From contig MU001671.1 in assembly GCA_010093515.1 (NCBI GenBank), positions 16,329 through 69,728 of the forward strand: 53,400 bases of DNA, written 5' to 3'. Under the pieces are notes generated by a model. It was not told where the DNA came from. It saw nothing but the letters and a program-made list of their open reading frames with translations, and did no database searches. The DNA comes from Lineolata rhizophorae. Lineage: Eukaryota; Ascomycota; Dothideomycetes; Lineolatales; Lineolataceae. Numbering within the stretch: position 1 is the stretch's first letter; each line of letters starts with the position of its first letter. Below, piece after piece: positions 19,552-30,600 of the stretch. The position numbers and the translations under genes were made by a program.

Positions 19552-22500
19552 ATGGCATCGGTTCTCCCGCACCGACCCGCCGGGCCACCCGACACCGGCG
19601 GCGGACCTTCGACGTCGTCGTCCTCCGCAACGGCAGCCTCTGGTGCCGCCACCACCGTTCGCCACCAATCCTCCTTCTCATCATTCCCGCCGCCCTCCAC
19701 GCCCTCGCCCACGCCCTCGGCCAGCACCGGCCGCGCGGGCCACTCCCCGCAGCCACCTTCGCGCCTGGGAAACGGCTACGCGCACCACGCCCACGCCCAC
19801 AGCGTGAGCACCGGTGTCGGCCACGCGTACGGCCACAGCCGCAGCGGCAGCGCCGGCGGCTTCGGCCACCCGCTCGTGCAGAGCCAGAGCCAGCCCGCGG
19901 GTAGCCACAGCTACGCATCGAGCGGCAGCGCGCGAGGCAGCGGGCCGCGGTCGCAGCGGGGCGGGACCACCGGCACGACGACGACGACAACGACGACGGC
20001 GACGACGGCGACGAGCTCGTCCGCGTCGGCCGTGGGCGGGGCGCCACGGGCCCTAGGGCGCCCGAGGAAGTTGCGCTCGCAGTATCCGAGGGACAACGGC
20101 GACAATCATGTCGAGTATCTTCTCGTGGCGTCCTTCGATATCGATCGCGGCTCCATCATGGAACACCAGTACCCCGGACCTATATCGGGCGACGAGCACA
20201 TGCTGGCGGAGCTGATGCTGCCGGACCAGGCGCACGTGCGGTCTCAGGACTGGACGATTTTCTTTCTGCACAAGGACACGGCGGCGGAGGAGGAGGCCAG
20301 GGAGGAGCGCCGGGAGAAGAGGAGAGAGACGAGGGAGCGACGGAAGTGGAGGAGGAAGGCGAGGATGGTGATGGAAGCGCGAAGGCGAAGGCGGAGGATG
20401 GAGGCGGGCGAGAGCGGCGTGGGTGAGAACGGGCGGGGGAGTGAAGACGAAGACGACGTGGACGCCTTGAGCGACATTGAAGATATGCTCGGGGGGGACG
20501 AAGATGGTTTGCACAATGGCGAAAATGGCCCGTTTGAGGACGAGTCGGATTCGGATAGTGATACGGAAGCGGAGGAGGAAGAGCAGCTCGAAGGACCGCC
20601 GCTGATATACGTCCTGAACCTTGTTAACACTAAGCAGGACAACACTGTCAAACGGTATGTGCTGCGATCCCTAGCATGAGTCCAGCGGTGGCTGACTGAA
20701 TGGATAGCGGAGCCGTGGTCAAGGCTATGGCGATATGTACACGCCATTCTTTCCTGCATATTTACAAGGTACTAATATCCCTTGAGTTCACGCGTTTTAC
20801 GGATAGCTCACACAAAGCTCTAGCCCCTGCTTCTTCTCGCCCTTGAAGAATATTTCAAGGCACCCGTTCCGGAGACTCTGGAGTCGTTGTACAACGCACT
20901 AAATTCAATGGATCTCTCTCTCATGCCTAGGCTCTCACTTCTCGAGCGTTTCATCCTTCAAGCCAGCGATGCCAAGGACATGTTCATCGAGAAATTCGAA
21001 CAGATGATCCAACAACGAATGGCCGAAGACGCCGAACGCCGATCCATGCTTTCATCCAATTCATCGCAGCAATCGCCAAGCCGACCATCAACCCAAAAAT
21101 ACGCCCTCCCGCGAGACACGCACGAGTTCGAAAGCAAAGTACTTTACAACGGCATTCCGGTGCCCATCAAAGTGCCTACAGCCATCTCTCCAGAGACGGT
21201 TGGCGATTTTTCCATCGTCAAACTCATTCAAACGTTTTCCAATCCCCACGCTTCTTCTCCGCAGCCCTTCGCTTTGCACCCGCACCTTACCACCAGTGGT
21301 GCTTTTACGCACCCAATAATTGTTCTTGTCAACGCTCTCCTCACTCAGAAACGTATTATGTTTCTGGGCCACAACAGACCCAGTGGCGAAGTCGCAGAAG
21401 CCGTCCTCGCCGCCTGCGCGCTCGCTTCCGGCGGCCTCTTGCGCGGTTTCACTCGGCACGCCTTCCCCTACACCGACCTAACCAAGATTGACGACTTGCT
21501 CAAAGTCCCTGGGTTTATCGCGGGTGTGACGAACCCCGCCTTCGCTAACAAGGCGGAATGGTGGGACCTATTGTGCGACCTACCGACGGGTCGCATGAAG
21601 ATATCACACCGCATCGAAAGCGCCCCGGTAACGGACGGACTGCTGTACTTTCAGCAGCATCATTTGCCTGGACTGGGCACAGGGACTGCATCTGGCGCTG
21701 GTGGTTCGGGTCACCTGTACAACTTCCCGCACCATGGCATTGGCGGCGGCAGCACCAAAGGCGGAGGCGGTTCCGGTGGCTCGAGTTCGAATTCGGGACC
21801 CGGCGGAGTGGGAGCGGACGCCGATGTCACGGGCGACAACGCCTTCATGGAATCGCTTCTGCACAGCATTTCGCAGCGTCACGGCGAGGGTGTGATACGG
21901 GCCAAGTGGCGTGACTGGGTGCTCAAGTTCACGCGCATCGCGGCGGCGTTCGAGGAACTCGTTTATGGCGCCAGCGCTCTCTACATTGGGGCGCTCGAGT
22001 GCGACAGCGACGCGGGTGGCTACGGCGTCGGCGGGCACGGCTACGTATGGCCAGACGACGCAGCTCGCACGCGCGAGCTCGCGGGCAACGTGTACCGCGT
22101 TGAAGGTTGGCGCAACAGCCGCAGCTACTACAGCTTCGTGCAGGACTGCGCCCACCTGTGGACCAAGCGTCCCGTACGCGACCTCGACTTCGCGCACCAC
22201 CACGACCGCCTACGCTTCCTGCGCCTCTCCCACGACCAGTCCGCCGCCGTGTACCTGGCCTTTGCGCGCGCCGTCGACGAGGCCGGCGACAGGGCCGAAG
22301 CCGCGGCGGCAGCCGCCATGGTTGCCAGCACGACGAGCCCGGCGTCCGCGGAAGGGCCCTCGGCCGTGTCGCAGCCGCAGCAGTTGAGCCAGCGAGCTCT
22401 CGATCGGCTACACGCGCAAGCCCGTTACGACGTCGTCAACCAGCTTCTCACGTCGGTGCCCGAGGCCAGTAACGCGGGCCTCTTCTACGTGGCATTGGGC

Positions 22501-22749
22501 CTTTTCCATCCGAAGCCCGAGGCGCGGGCCGCCGTCGTGAGGTTGATGGACGCCATCATCGCGCATCCGGCCGGACGGCACTACTGGGCGGCGCTAGGGC
22601 GGTTCGCAAAGTTGGCGTATCTGAGGATTAAGCAGGGAGGTAGCGGGGAGATGGGGCCGCAGGGTCTTGGCGGTGGAAGCGGGGGAGCTGCGATGACGAG
22701 CGGGGGAGCTGCGGTGACGAGCGCGGGAGCGGGGGGTTCGTGGAGGTAG
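19552..22749 (+). CDS. AFI1: Afi1-like docking protein with SPA domain (DENN-related), polarity factor
   Basis: Afi1 is the Arf3-interacting docking protein that helps set polarity at growth sites in yeast; filamentous relatives are tied to vesicle traffic. Exons 19552-20654, 20708-20768 and 20824-22749 give 1029 residues. The Ser/Pro/His/Gly/Thr-rich N-terminus (about 1-180) includes a poly-Thr run. The Afi1 N-terminal domain starts at [18 protein letters not shown] and [11 protein letters not shown], and is interrupted by a long Arg/Glu-rich and acidic insert. [18 protein letters not shown] leads across two short introns (53 and 55 nt) to the SPA region ([40 protein letters not shown]). Later parts include a Gly/Ser-rich insert and [20 protein letters not shown]. 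The first in-frame ATG is 19552, yet the frame is open from 19432 and the upstream peptide [12 protein letters not shown] begins at a GTG (19489). A GTG start or an upstream exon is therefore possible. Confidence 0.88.
19972..20015. repeat. (ACG)n-type coding microsatellite
   Basis: A run of ACG/ACA/GCG triplets inside the Afi1-like gene encodes a threonine-rich tract in the disordered N-terminus; its length is likely to vary between strains. Confidence 0.75.
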
Positions 22750-23411
22750 GAGTCTACTTGGTGTCATTCCCTGGCAGCATGGGGAGGAGTGGGCGTTGAT
22801 TCGGCGCCGGCGGTGTTCGGTCTGCATCAAGTGGTTCTCTAATCTTGGGGGCATTTGTGCGCCATGTCTGTTCGCTTGGAGGGGACAGTACGTAGGAGGT
22901 GCTGCCTAGTTGATTTTCCGGAGCTACGGTTTTGTCTTAACGAATTGCTATATATTAATGGGCCAAACACGGGTTGGTGATTCCGTCCAGCCTGGATAAT
23001 TGCCCAGCTGTGTTTCTAGTTGAGCCTGAGCGCAATGTTAATTTTGAATGCGATGGTCTAATGGTCCAGTCTACACCAATGATTCCGTAGTAGCCTTTAG
23101 CTTGCCGCGTAGGAAAGTAGCAATAAAATCCCAGGCTAGGCTATTGTAGATGGAAGTATTGTCTCGAGAAAACGGAGCTAAAATGGCCATTAAGAACGTA
23201 GTAATATCTGGAACACTTACCGAAACCGGTTGGTCCGTGCGCTCGGTTTCCCTCGGCGCTTCGTCCAAACCTAATGTACTATATACAGAACCTCAACTTT
23301 ACTACCTACGTACTTTCAACAGCATCCTTCAACGACTCGGCCAATTTTATAGCTGGACAAGTTCTCACTCTCGGATTGTCCCCGTTCCTCAACACCCCTT
23401 TCAGGCCTAAC
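22750..23411. other. Spacer between Afi1-like and LisH/WD genes
   Basis: This 662-bp interval between two genes on the same strand should hold the 3' UTR of the first and the promoter of the second. The open frames at 23150-23410 have no motif. Nothing else is visible. Confidence 0.5.
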
Positions 23412-24990
23412 ATGGATTCGCCAGGCATCCTTGTCGCCCGCTTTCTCAAAGCAAACGGCTATGACGATGCAAGCCTCGCCTTCCTTGCTACATCCATGCA
23501 GCATAAGGACTGACTGAAGCTATTGCTGCTAGACATTTGCGGCATTCATCAAGGAGGCGGGGCTGCCAGCAAGTGCCGGGACCATTTCAAAGAACGACGT
23601 GACGATCGAGCAAGTGCTCCGCGAGAAACAAATGTACGATAAGGCGCTCTCTTACGAAAAGGCTGGTGGAGGGAAGGACAAGGGCTGGCATCACCCATGT
23701 AAGGACACATCGCCAGCATCCGCCCCGCTCGTATTCCGTACTTATACCAACCGTGATATAGATCCATCCGTTCCCATGGTCCTGGGAAACCTACCGACCT
23801 CCACCAACATTCTGCATGTTTCCGTCGAGAACATCTGTCCTGCCGGACAGAGCGCCGCCGTACCCGTCCTGCTGGCAACGACTGCCGACCGGAAACTCCA
23901 CATGCTCCGCCCCACAAGCTCGCCAGGAGGCCTCTTGGAGGTGCACCGTTCTCTCGCGACCTTGCAGGACTCGCCAATTCTGTCGTACGCCACGATTGGA
24001 GAGCGCTATCTGATAAACACGAGTATGTCCGGGAAAATGGTTCTGTACGACTGCAAGGGCGAGGCAATCCTGGACTCCCGGAAAGATCACCTCAAATACG
24101 TCGTCGACGTGGTGGCCTGGCAGAGCAAGGGCTGCACGTGGGTAGCTACGGCAGGATGGGATTCTAAGGTGCTGCTGTACCGTGTAGACCCCTCGACGGA
24201 GAAGATCAGGTTGGGCGATCCGGTCGCTCGGGTTGTACTACCAACGATCCCGGAGTCTATATTATTCGTACGCCACCCCGACAACGGTTCTCCGGTCCTC
24301 GTGGTTGCCAGGAGGGACTCGTCTTTTCTCTTTTACTACAGGATACCCGATTTGGATGGAGATTCTGCGTCTGTGTCAGAGCTTGAATTACTCGGGAGGC
24401 AAAACCTGGCACCGCATTCAAACGCTTGGGTTGCCTTCACGCCAGCTGCCATGCGATTGTCGCCGATAGATCCCTTAGTTGTGGCTGTGGCCACATCTGC
24501 GGTACCACATATGAAGCTAATCATTGTCAGACTATTACTTCCTCCGCTCGAAGCGGTTTCGACTGGAGCAACTGGAGCACCACTATCCACCAGTTCCACT
24601 TTGCCGGCTAGCCTACCGGAGTTGGCAGATTCCCCTCCGCTTACGCAGGCGTCTCAAGCACGAGCCGAACTGGCATTGCAAGATCGCGAAGAAGCCGCGA
24701 TTATTCTAAACTGCACTACATTTGCTCCGCAAACGCCCTTATCGACCCCCTCACTAGCCTGGCGGCCCAATGGCAGCGGCGTGTGGGTCAACAGCGATGA
24801 CGGAGTGATTCGAGGTATTGAAGCGACTAGCGGAAAGGTGATGGTGAAGCTAGAGGGGCACACGCCGGGCTCGAAAGTTCGATGCTTGTGGGCTGGCCAA
24901 GTTGCTGTTGCAGGCCAAGCCGGAGGGACGCAAGAGTGGGCTGTGAGCGGGGGCTTTGACCAGAAACTGATAGTCTGGAGAAGTCAATAA
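23412..24990 (+). CDS. LisH and WD40-repeat protein
   Basis: Two exons (23412-23468 and 23533-24990) encode 504 residues. The N-terminus is a LisH motif (ILVARFLKANGYDD continuing TFAAFIKEAGLPASAGT), a dimerisation element common in WD-repeat scaffold proteins. The rest reads as a WD40-type beta-propeller: blade-like strands include VPVLLATTADRKLHML, SPILSYATIGERYLINTSM, VVAWQSKGCTWVATAGWDSK, SLAWRPNGSGVWVNSDDG and a terminal EWAVSGGFDQKLIVWRSQ. The exact partner or complex is not known to me. The intron uses a GC donor (GCAAGC at 23469) and TAG acceptor, 64 nt. No GT alternative exists in the interval, unspliced reading stops within ten residues, and the GC-AG splice rebuilds the LisH motif exactly. 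The gene sits 660 bp behind the Afi1-like gene on the same strand. Confidence 0.85.
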
Positions 24991-26296
24991 GGCAGTTGGT
25001 AGGGCACACTTAAGTGTTCCTGACTAGGTAGGTGCTTAAGCAAGCTGCAGTCTTAGGGCAGCCAACAGTCATGCCCAGCACAGCCCGCTCAGCGCGTTGC
25101 GGGGGCGAGTGAAAGTGACGAGCGACTGCATGAATGGGGTCATCGAGCGGGCATAATCCTCGGAGCGGGCGACACCCACCACACTATAAGCAAGGTGCTT
25201 CGCCGCACGGCACGTGACCTTTCAATCGAAGCAACACCCGACATACCGGACGGACGCTTTCCCATCCCAAACCCGCCTGCTAGCAATCGAGAATCCACAA
25301 CAGTTGCTCAGTCGCTTGTACAGGACGTGGCGAGTCATTCGCTCAGTACCTCATCAAAAGTTTTTCGTCATCCCCTTTCCACTTGGCGTGCTTGGCTGCT
25401 TGCGTTGGAAATGTTCCACAGCAGCTAGTGGGTTACTACAAGGGGTGGGAGAGCCCGCGGAGCAATAGCTCGCGTTCAGGCCGACCCAACCAACCGGCCA
25501 GCCACTGCGCTGGTCCGGTAAGTACTTCGCGAAGTAGATGCCACATCCCGACGCCCAGTCAAGCCACCGTTTATCATAGGTGTGTCACTCCACGCAAGAT
25601 GACGACGCTTTCCAGGTCGAAGGTGAATGGCTGAGCTAAATGTACGGCCCTTGAGAGTGAAATAACAGCTTGTCTCCTGCAGCTTGAATGGGCCATGTCA
25701 TGGAATTTTATGGAGTGACGGATAGCGCTCCTCTGCCGGGGCTGCCTTTTCGACCTTCACCCATCAAGAAAAACAAAAATGCATACCAAGTTCCAGCCCT
25801 GCATGAACCGCCTGCAGCAACATAGCTGTCACATTTGCAGCTCGAGTAGTGTCCGATGGCTTCAAGGCTCAGCACGGGCTTCCTCTGGTGTGGAGCGGCA
25901 CATACCAGGCCCTTGCAGGCTTGCAGCTACGATTCTCGATCAAGTTGCGTTTGTGGTCCAATATTTCTAGCCTGTGTGAGTCTAGAAGGCACGACTACAA
26001 AAGTTGCCCCTGTTCCCTTTACCATTAGAAAATTCATTTCGTCAATGACGACCCTTCCGGGTGACGCTGGACATGCCTCTGACTGGATTCTTCGCTACGT
26101 ACTCCCTATAAATTCCCATTCCCTTACCGTGCATATTCTATTGACATTGTCAAGACCCTCTACCTCTCGGACTCCAAGGCACTTTTCATTATCCTTCTTT
26201 GCGTCAAAAGTGTTCCTATCCAGCCTTGCGAATTCCACGATTGGGCTTGCTGCTGTACAAGTTGAATCTACCTTGTACCGCAATAGTTCTTCCACG
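24991..26296. other. Upstream region of the RRM gene
   Basis: This 1.3-kb interval holds the 3' UTR of the LisH/WD gene and the promoter of the RRM gene. A TATA-like box lies at 26107-26113. Short open frames around 25195-25634 show no motif. Confidence 0.45.
26107..26113 (+). promoter_or_regulatory. TATA-like box upstream of the RRM gene
   Basis: TATAAAT lies 184 bp before the RRM gene start codon, within a T/C-rich stretch. This is a plausible core promoter but is supported by motif only. Confidence 0.35.
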
Positions 26297-27618
26297 ATGA
26301 ACCCTAACCCTACAGGTTCGAGAAGGGGCTCGGAACAGGAAGCAAGCTATATATTGACAGTTGAAGGGGTACGAAAAGCGCATGCTATCCAGCCCTGGCA
26401 TTGGATTAAACTGACTTAAGGGTATCGGACAGTTGCCACAGGGACTAACCTGGCAGGAGTTCAAGGACCATGTTCGGAAGAAGATCCACTTCCAGCCGGG
26501 ATGGACTACGGTTGATAAACATCAGAGCGGGAAAGTGTTCGGCACGACAGTCCTCAAGACCGAAGAGGATGCCGAGATTGCCTACGGTAGGTGGACTCGG
26601 CGAATTCGTATGCAGCTCGCTCCTCGATTGCCGCTAATCAGACATTGCCAAACCTTCAAGACTATCTCTGCGGAACGCCGATCAAAGGCAACAGATTGTA
26701 TGTTCACTTTGCCGTGGGCTCCATCCAGTGCCAGGCACTCCGAAAGTGCAACTGTTTCGAGAGCGGCCGAGTGAGCTGTCCGTGGACACCGATACCGCAG
26801 TCGCCCCTGGCCCAGGCATCGGCAGGCCCAGGCGCGGCCTCGCCCACGCAGTCGCCGCCCATGGCTAGCTTCGCGCCGCAGTACCATGGGTTCTCGCCGA
26901 ATCCCGCGGTGCCTCCACTGGCGTTGGCGGGCGCCATCCCGCCCCTGGCGCAACTCCCTCCCCAGCAATTCGCCGGGCACATGGCGGCTCCCGGGGCGCA
27001 GTACCCGTACCTGCCAAACCCGGGCGCGGCCTACGCCCCTCTCCACCCCGGCCAGCGGATAACTCCCGGCGTCGTTCAACCAAGGGACGTGGCGGGCCCG
27101 TCCGGATCTGCACCGCCGCAGGCCGAATACCGACTCAACGCCAAGGGCATCCCCATAAACACGTCCATGGGAACCGTGCGTATCGCGCAGAACGTCGTGC
27201 ACATGTCCAACATGAAGTACACGGTCGAGGCATCTGACCTCCGCGAGCTATTCCGCACGTTCGGCCTGAGCCCCAGAGACATTAAATTGACGAAGAAGTC
27301 GCCGGAAAAGAAGCAAAAGCCGTCGGCGTCGGCGTCGTTCGACAGCGACCAGGAAGCCCAGCAAGCGGTCCAACGCCTCAATGACCTAGAGTTCCAGGGG
27401 CTTCAGCTCAGGGTTCGCATCGACAACGACGCCAGACAGCGGTCGATCCCAACAATCGCCGATGGCGCGAATTACGGGCAGGTATGTACATATGCGCCTG
27501 TGGTTGTTCCTTCCCTTCCCCTGCCGGCTCTGGCTGATCTGCAAGCCTCCCGTCGCTAGCTCGCTAGCTCGGCGTGTTCCCTTTGCAATGCTGACATGAC
27601 ATCGAACAGGGGACTTGA
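26297..27618 (+). CDS. RRM-domain RNA-binding protein
   Basis: Four exons (26297-26368, 26421-26586, 26661-27481, 27610-27618) encode 355 residues. The first RRM-like fold spans about residues 17-105: YILTVEG, LPQGLTWQEFKDHVRKKI, GKVFGTTVLKTEEDAEIAY, then DYLCGTPIKGNRLYVHF after an intron. A Pro/Ala/Gln-rich linker follows (about 115-230; QSPLAQASAGPGAASPTQSP). The second RRM has VHMSNMKYTVEASDLRELF as its RNP2-like strand and helix, an RNP1-like ASASFDS, and LNDLEFQGLQLRVRID. The likely role is mRNA binding; I cannot name the target or orthologue. Intron 2 (26587-26660) was placed by requiring frame; the acceptor at 26659-26660 gives AYDYLCG. The final exon is only 9 nt and ends the protein as YGQGT; if the last intron is retained, the frame continues 26 codons before stopping. 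Confidence 0.8.
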
Positions 27619-30600
27619 ATCTTGAGGCTCGGCTGAGAGCTATCTGCGATAGTGACGCAGCAACGGAGACGATTGCTGCAACCATGTACCTAATCACATC
27701 TGATCCTGTTTTATAAGTCCTTTCAATGAAATGGTTGAGAGTTCTAGCTGCATCCCCCAGCGTGAGTCCAAGAATAGTACGTGACACGAAGCAGTGCCAC
27801 GACCTCGACTCCAGGGCGTGCCGCGCGATGGGGCGTGGCAGGCAGGGGTCTAGGCGTGACAGCCTGATACCAGCAGAAACGGTGCCCCGGAGCGCCACAG
27901 CTCATCTCACTAACGCAGCCTCGCGCCCTCGCACCCAAGGGTTTCCAGTTGCGTCCAGAACCTCTAGCACGCCATGCCTGGAGAGCCATCGAGCGGCGCG
28001 GCGACGAATCGGCTTCCTTGCTTCCCGCCAGAACGTCGTCAGCGGCCTCGGCCTTCCGACAGCCCCGGCCGCTGCCATTCGCCTTCGCAGCTTCCCGGGT
28101 TGCTGTTGTGTTACGCGAGGCTGTCAGGCCGGTACGGCCTCGGCGCCCGCCGCCACTTGTCAAATGTCCATTGTTGTTAGAACAATTGCGCATCGTTGCA
28201 CGCTCGTGCTCCACTGGAGCAGCCTTGTCTGCGCGAAAATATGCGCGGCGTTTTCCTTCCTTCTGAGCTGTCTTTTTCATTTCTCACTGCTCACTCAGGC
28301 TGGTCCGCCTGTGCCCACCTCCTGCAATTCGCGTCACTGGCGACCCCGTTGCTAATCTGCTCTGTCCGACATGCGCGCGGCGTCCAACCACGAAGCAGCC
28401 TCGATCCAATGGCGGCAGGGGGCGAAGTTCAATTGGACATTCGGGATTTTGATATGATCCTCCTCCCCAACTCGCCTTCCCGAGATGGCGCGTGCAGCGG
28501 GCGAGCGATAAAGCGCCGTCGCCGTTTCGGCTTCCCTCTCCCCGGCGTCACGACAGACGAGAGATCGGAGCGACGCCTTGGCGCAGCGATGTTTATGCAT
28601 AGCGGCGGCGCGGCACTCACGCTCTAGGTACTACGTATGTGCATACACACGACCGGGTCGTAGTAAAAAGGACCAAGAAACAGCCCGTCCCACAGGGGGC
28701 TGCCGCTGCGAGGCCGCCATCCGCGCCCGCCATCAAAACGGCCCGCCTTTCATCCCCCCAACGGCCCTCCCGCGCCCCGAATTCACCGCGCACCCGCCCA
28801 GTCAGCTTTTCCCCGCCCACCCGACCCGCGCACACCTACTCTCCGAGGGCGCGGCCGGGCCGCCGCAGCTCCTTCGACGAACAGCTGTGCGGCCTTGTTC
28901 GGCCGTCGGGCTATTGCATGCCTTGGGCACTGCCTGGGTCTTGAAGGTTCCGCGCTCGACCGCGGCGACCGTAGCCCTGCCCCGATCCCCGACCGACCCG
29001 GCGAATGGGCCTCTCTTCGGCCGTGCGGCTGGTAGCTTTAGCGGCTTCTTGCCCGCACAAGCCTGCCGCGTCGCGGGGAGCTGCCCAGGGCTCGCGCATC
29101 TGACAGCTGCGGCGCGGTTGGGCGGCCGGGCGGCGTGTCACGACAGGCTGTGGCCTGCCGACGGGGCGAAGACGGGCCCGGGCTCGACTGCGAGCGCGCG
29201 CCACATGCGGGGAACGGCGTCGTGCCATGGCCGTCCCGTACCGTGCCCGCCGTCTGGCTGCTGGGCCCGCGGCCGTGCCTCGATGCCCGTGCCGTAGCTA
29301 CATAGGGCTCCTGCTGCCGGCGACGCCTGCGAGGGAGGCGCCCCGTGCCGGCTCTCGTTGCCTGTGTGACGCGATCTGCCTGCCCGTTTCGCCGACGCCG
29401 CGCACAGGAAGCCCACGGCAGAAACAATCTCGAAGGCCTTCGAAGCCTGCCCGTCCGCAGCCGTTGGCGCTGCTACCGCTCTCTCGATGTGATGCGGGCC
29501 CCCTACTGGCCCCCACGGTAGCACACGACTGCTGCAAGCTCGCGGACGGTCCGGGGTTGTTCTCGCAGCTCAATGGCTCGCCCAGGGAGTTGGACTCACT
29601 ACTCCGATCTCGATTCGAGCCCCACTCGTAGCAATGGCACACGTCCGCATCGTGCGTCGTTGCAGCTCCTCGTTGGCCGCCGCTCGCTCGGAGAACGGCG
29701 TAGACCGGGAAGGGAAGCCGCCTCAACCCCAGCATCCTCCTCCTATGGTATGACAAGCGACATACGCACCCTAGAGAATCTGCGTGCAGGCTTTTCCATG
29801 CTCGAATCCATGTGTACATCTATTGCTAGTATCTTTTCGGGCCTCACGTCGTATCTAGACAATGAACTCAGCCGGTGCCAGCTCATGGGGCCCAGGACGC
29901 CAGCTGCCCAATGCCCACAGTGGTCCCGATCATGGGCCGCAAAATAGCCTCCTATCGTCACATGGACGCGGATTGCAGCAGAAAGACTCCATGTTCAAAG
30001 CGAACGAAGCCAGTGCGTTGTCGACTTCATTCAGCGAGAAACGTTTGATCCGATGCAGCAATGGCATCCACATTCCACGCTGGTCTAGACTTATGACAGA
30101 TGCTTAGTATATTCGATCACATAATATCCCCGCTAGTATAACTGTTTGCTAAGTTCACAGCTCGTTATCCACGACTAACAGTAATTCGCTACGATGCTAA
30201 TACTCCAAATCTAGCATGACAGTCACCATGGAATGACATGGAGTGTACGTTTTTGGCGACTTTCGACTGTTTGACCATTCAAATATTGCGCTCGCGTACC
30301 ACCGTTGCTTCGCCTCGTCCACCATGGAGATCGACTTGATGAACTCTCGTAAAACATGGGTAAAATGGCATTTATAAAGGAAAGTGTGAGCTCCGCGAAA
30401 ATTGGACGATTGCGGTTGGAATGTTGGCCGACAATCAGCATCCACTCGGACGGGCGAAGACGCCACACGCAGGGAAAGAAGGAATGCCTCACTTCGCCCT
30501 GGCTTTCCCAGCACCGTCCCCCTTTGACTGCACACCTGGGTTTTCTTGCCTGCGGCCCGGCGATGCCGAGTCCTGTTGGCCGAGCCGACCGCCATCAGGA

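Noticed and set aside
28578-29297. 239-codon frame in the 6.4-kb spacer
   Set aside because: Overlapped by frames of similar length on the other strand; composition biased; no motif.
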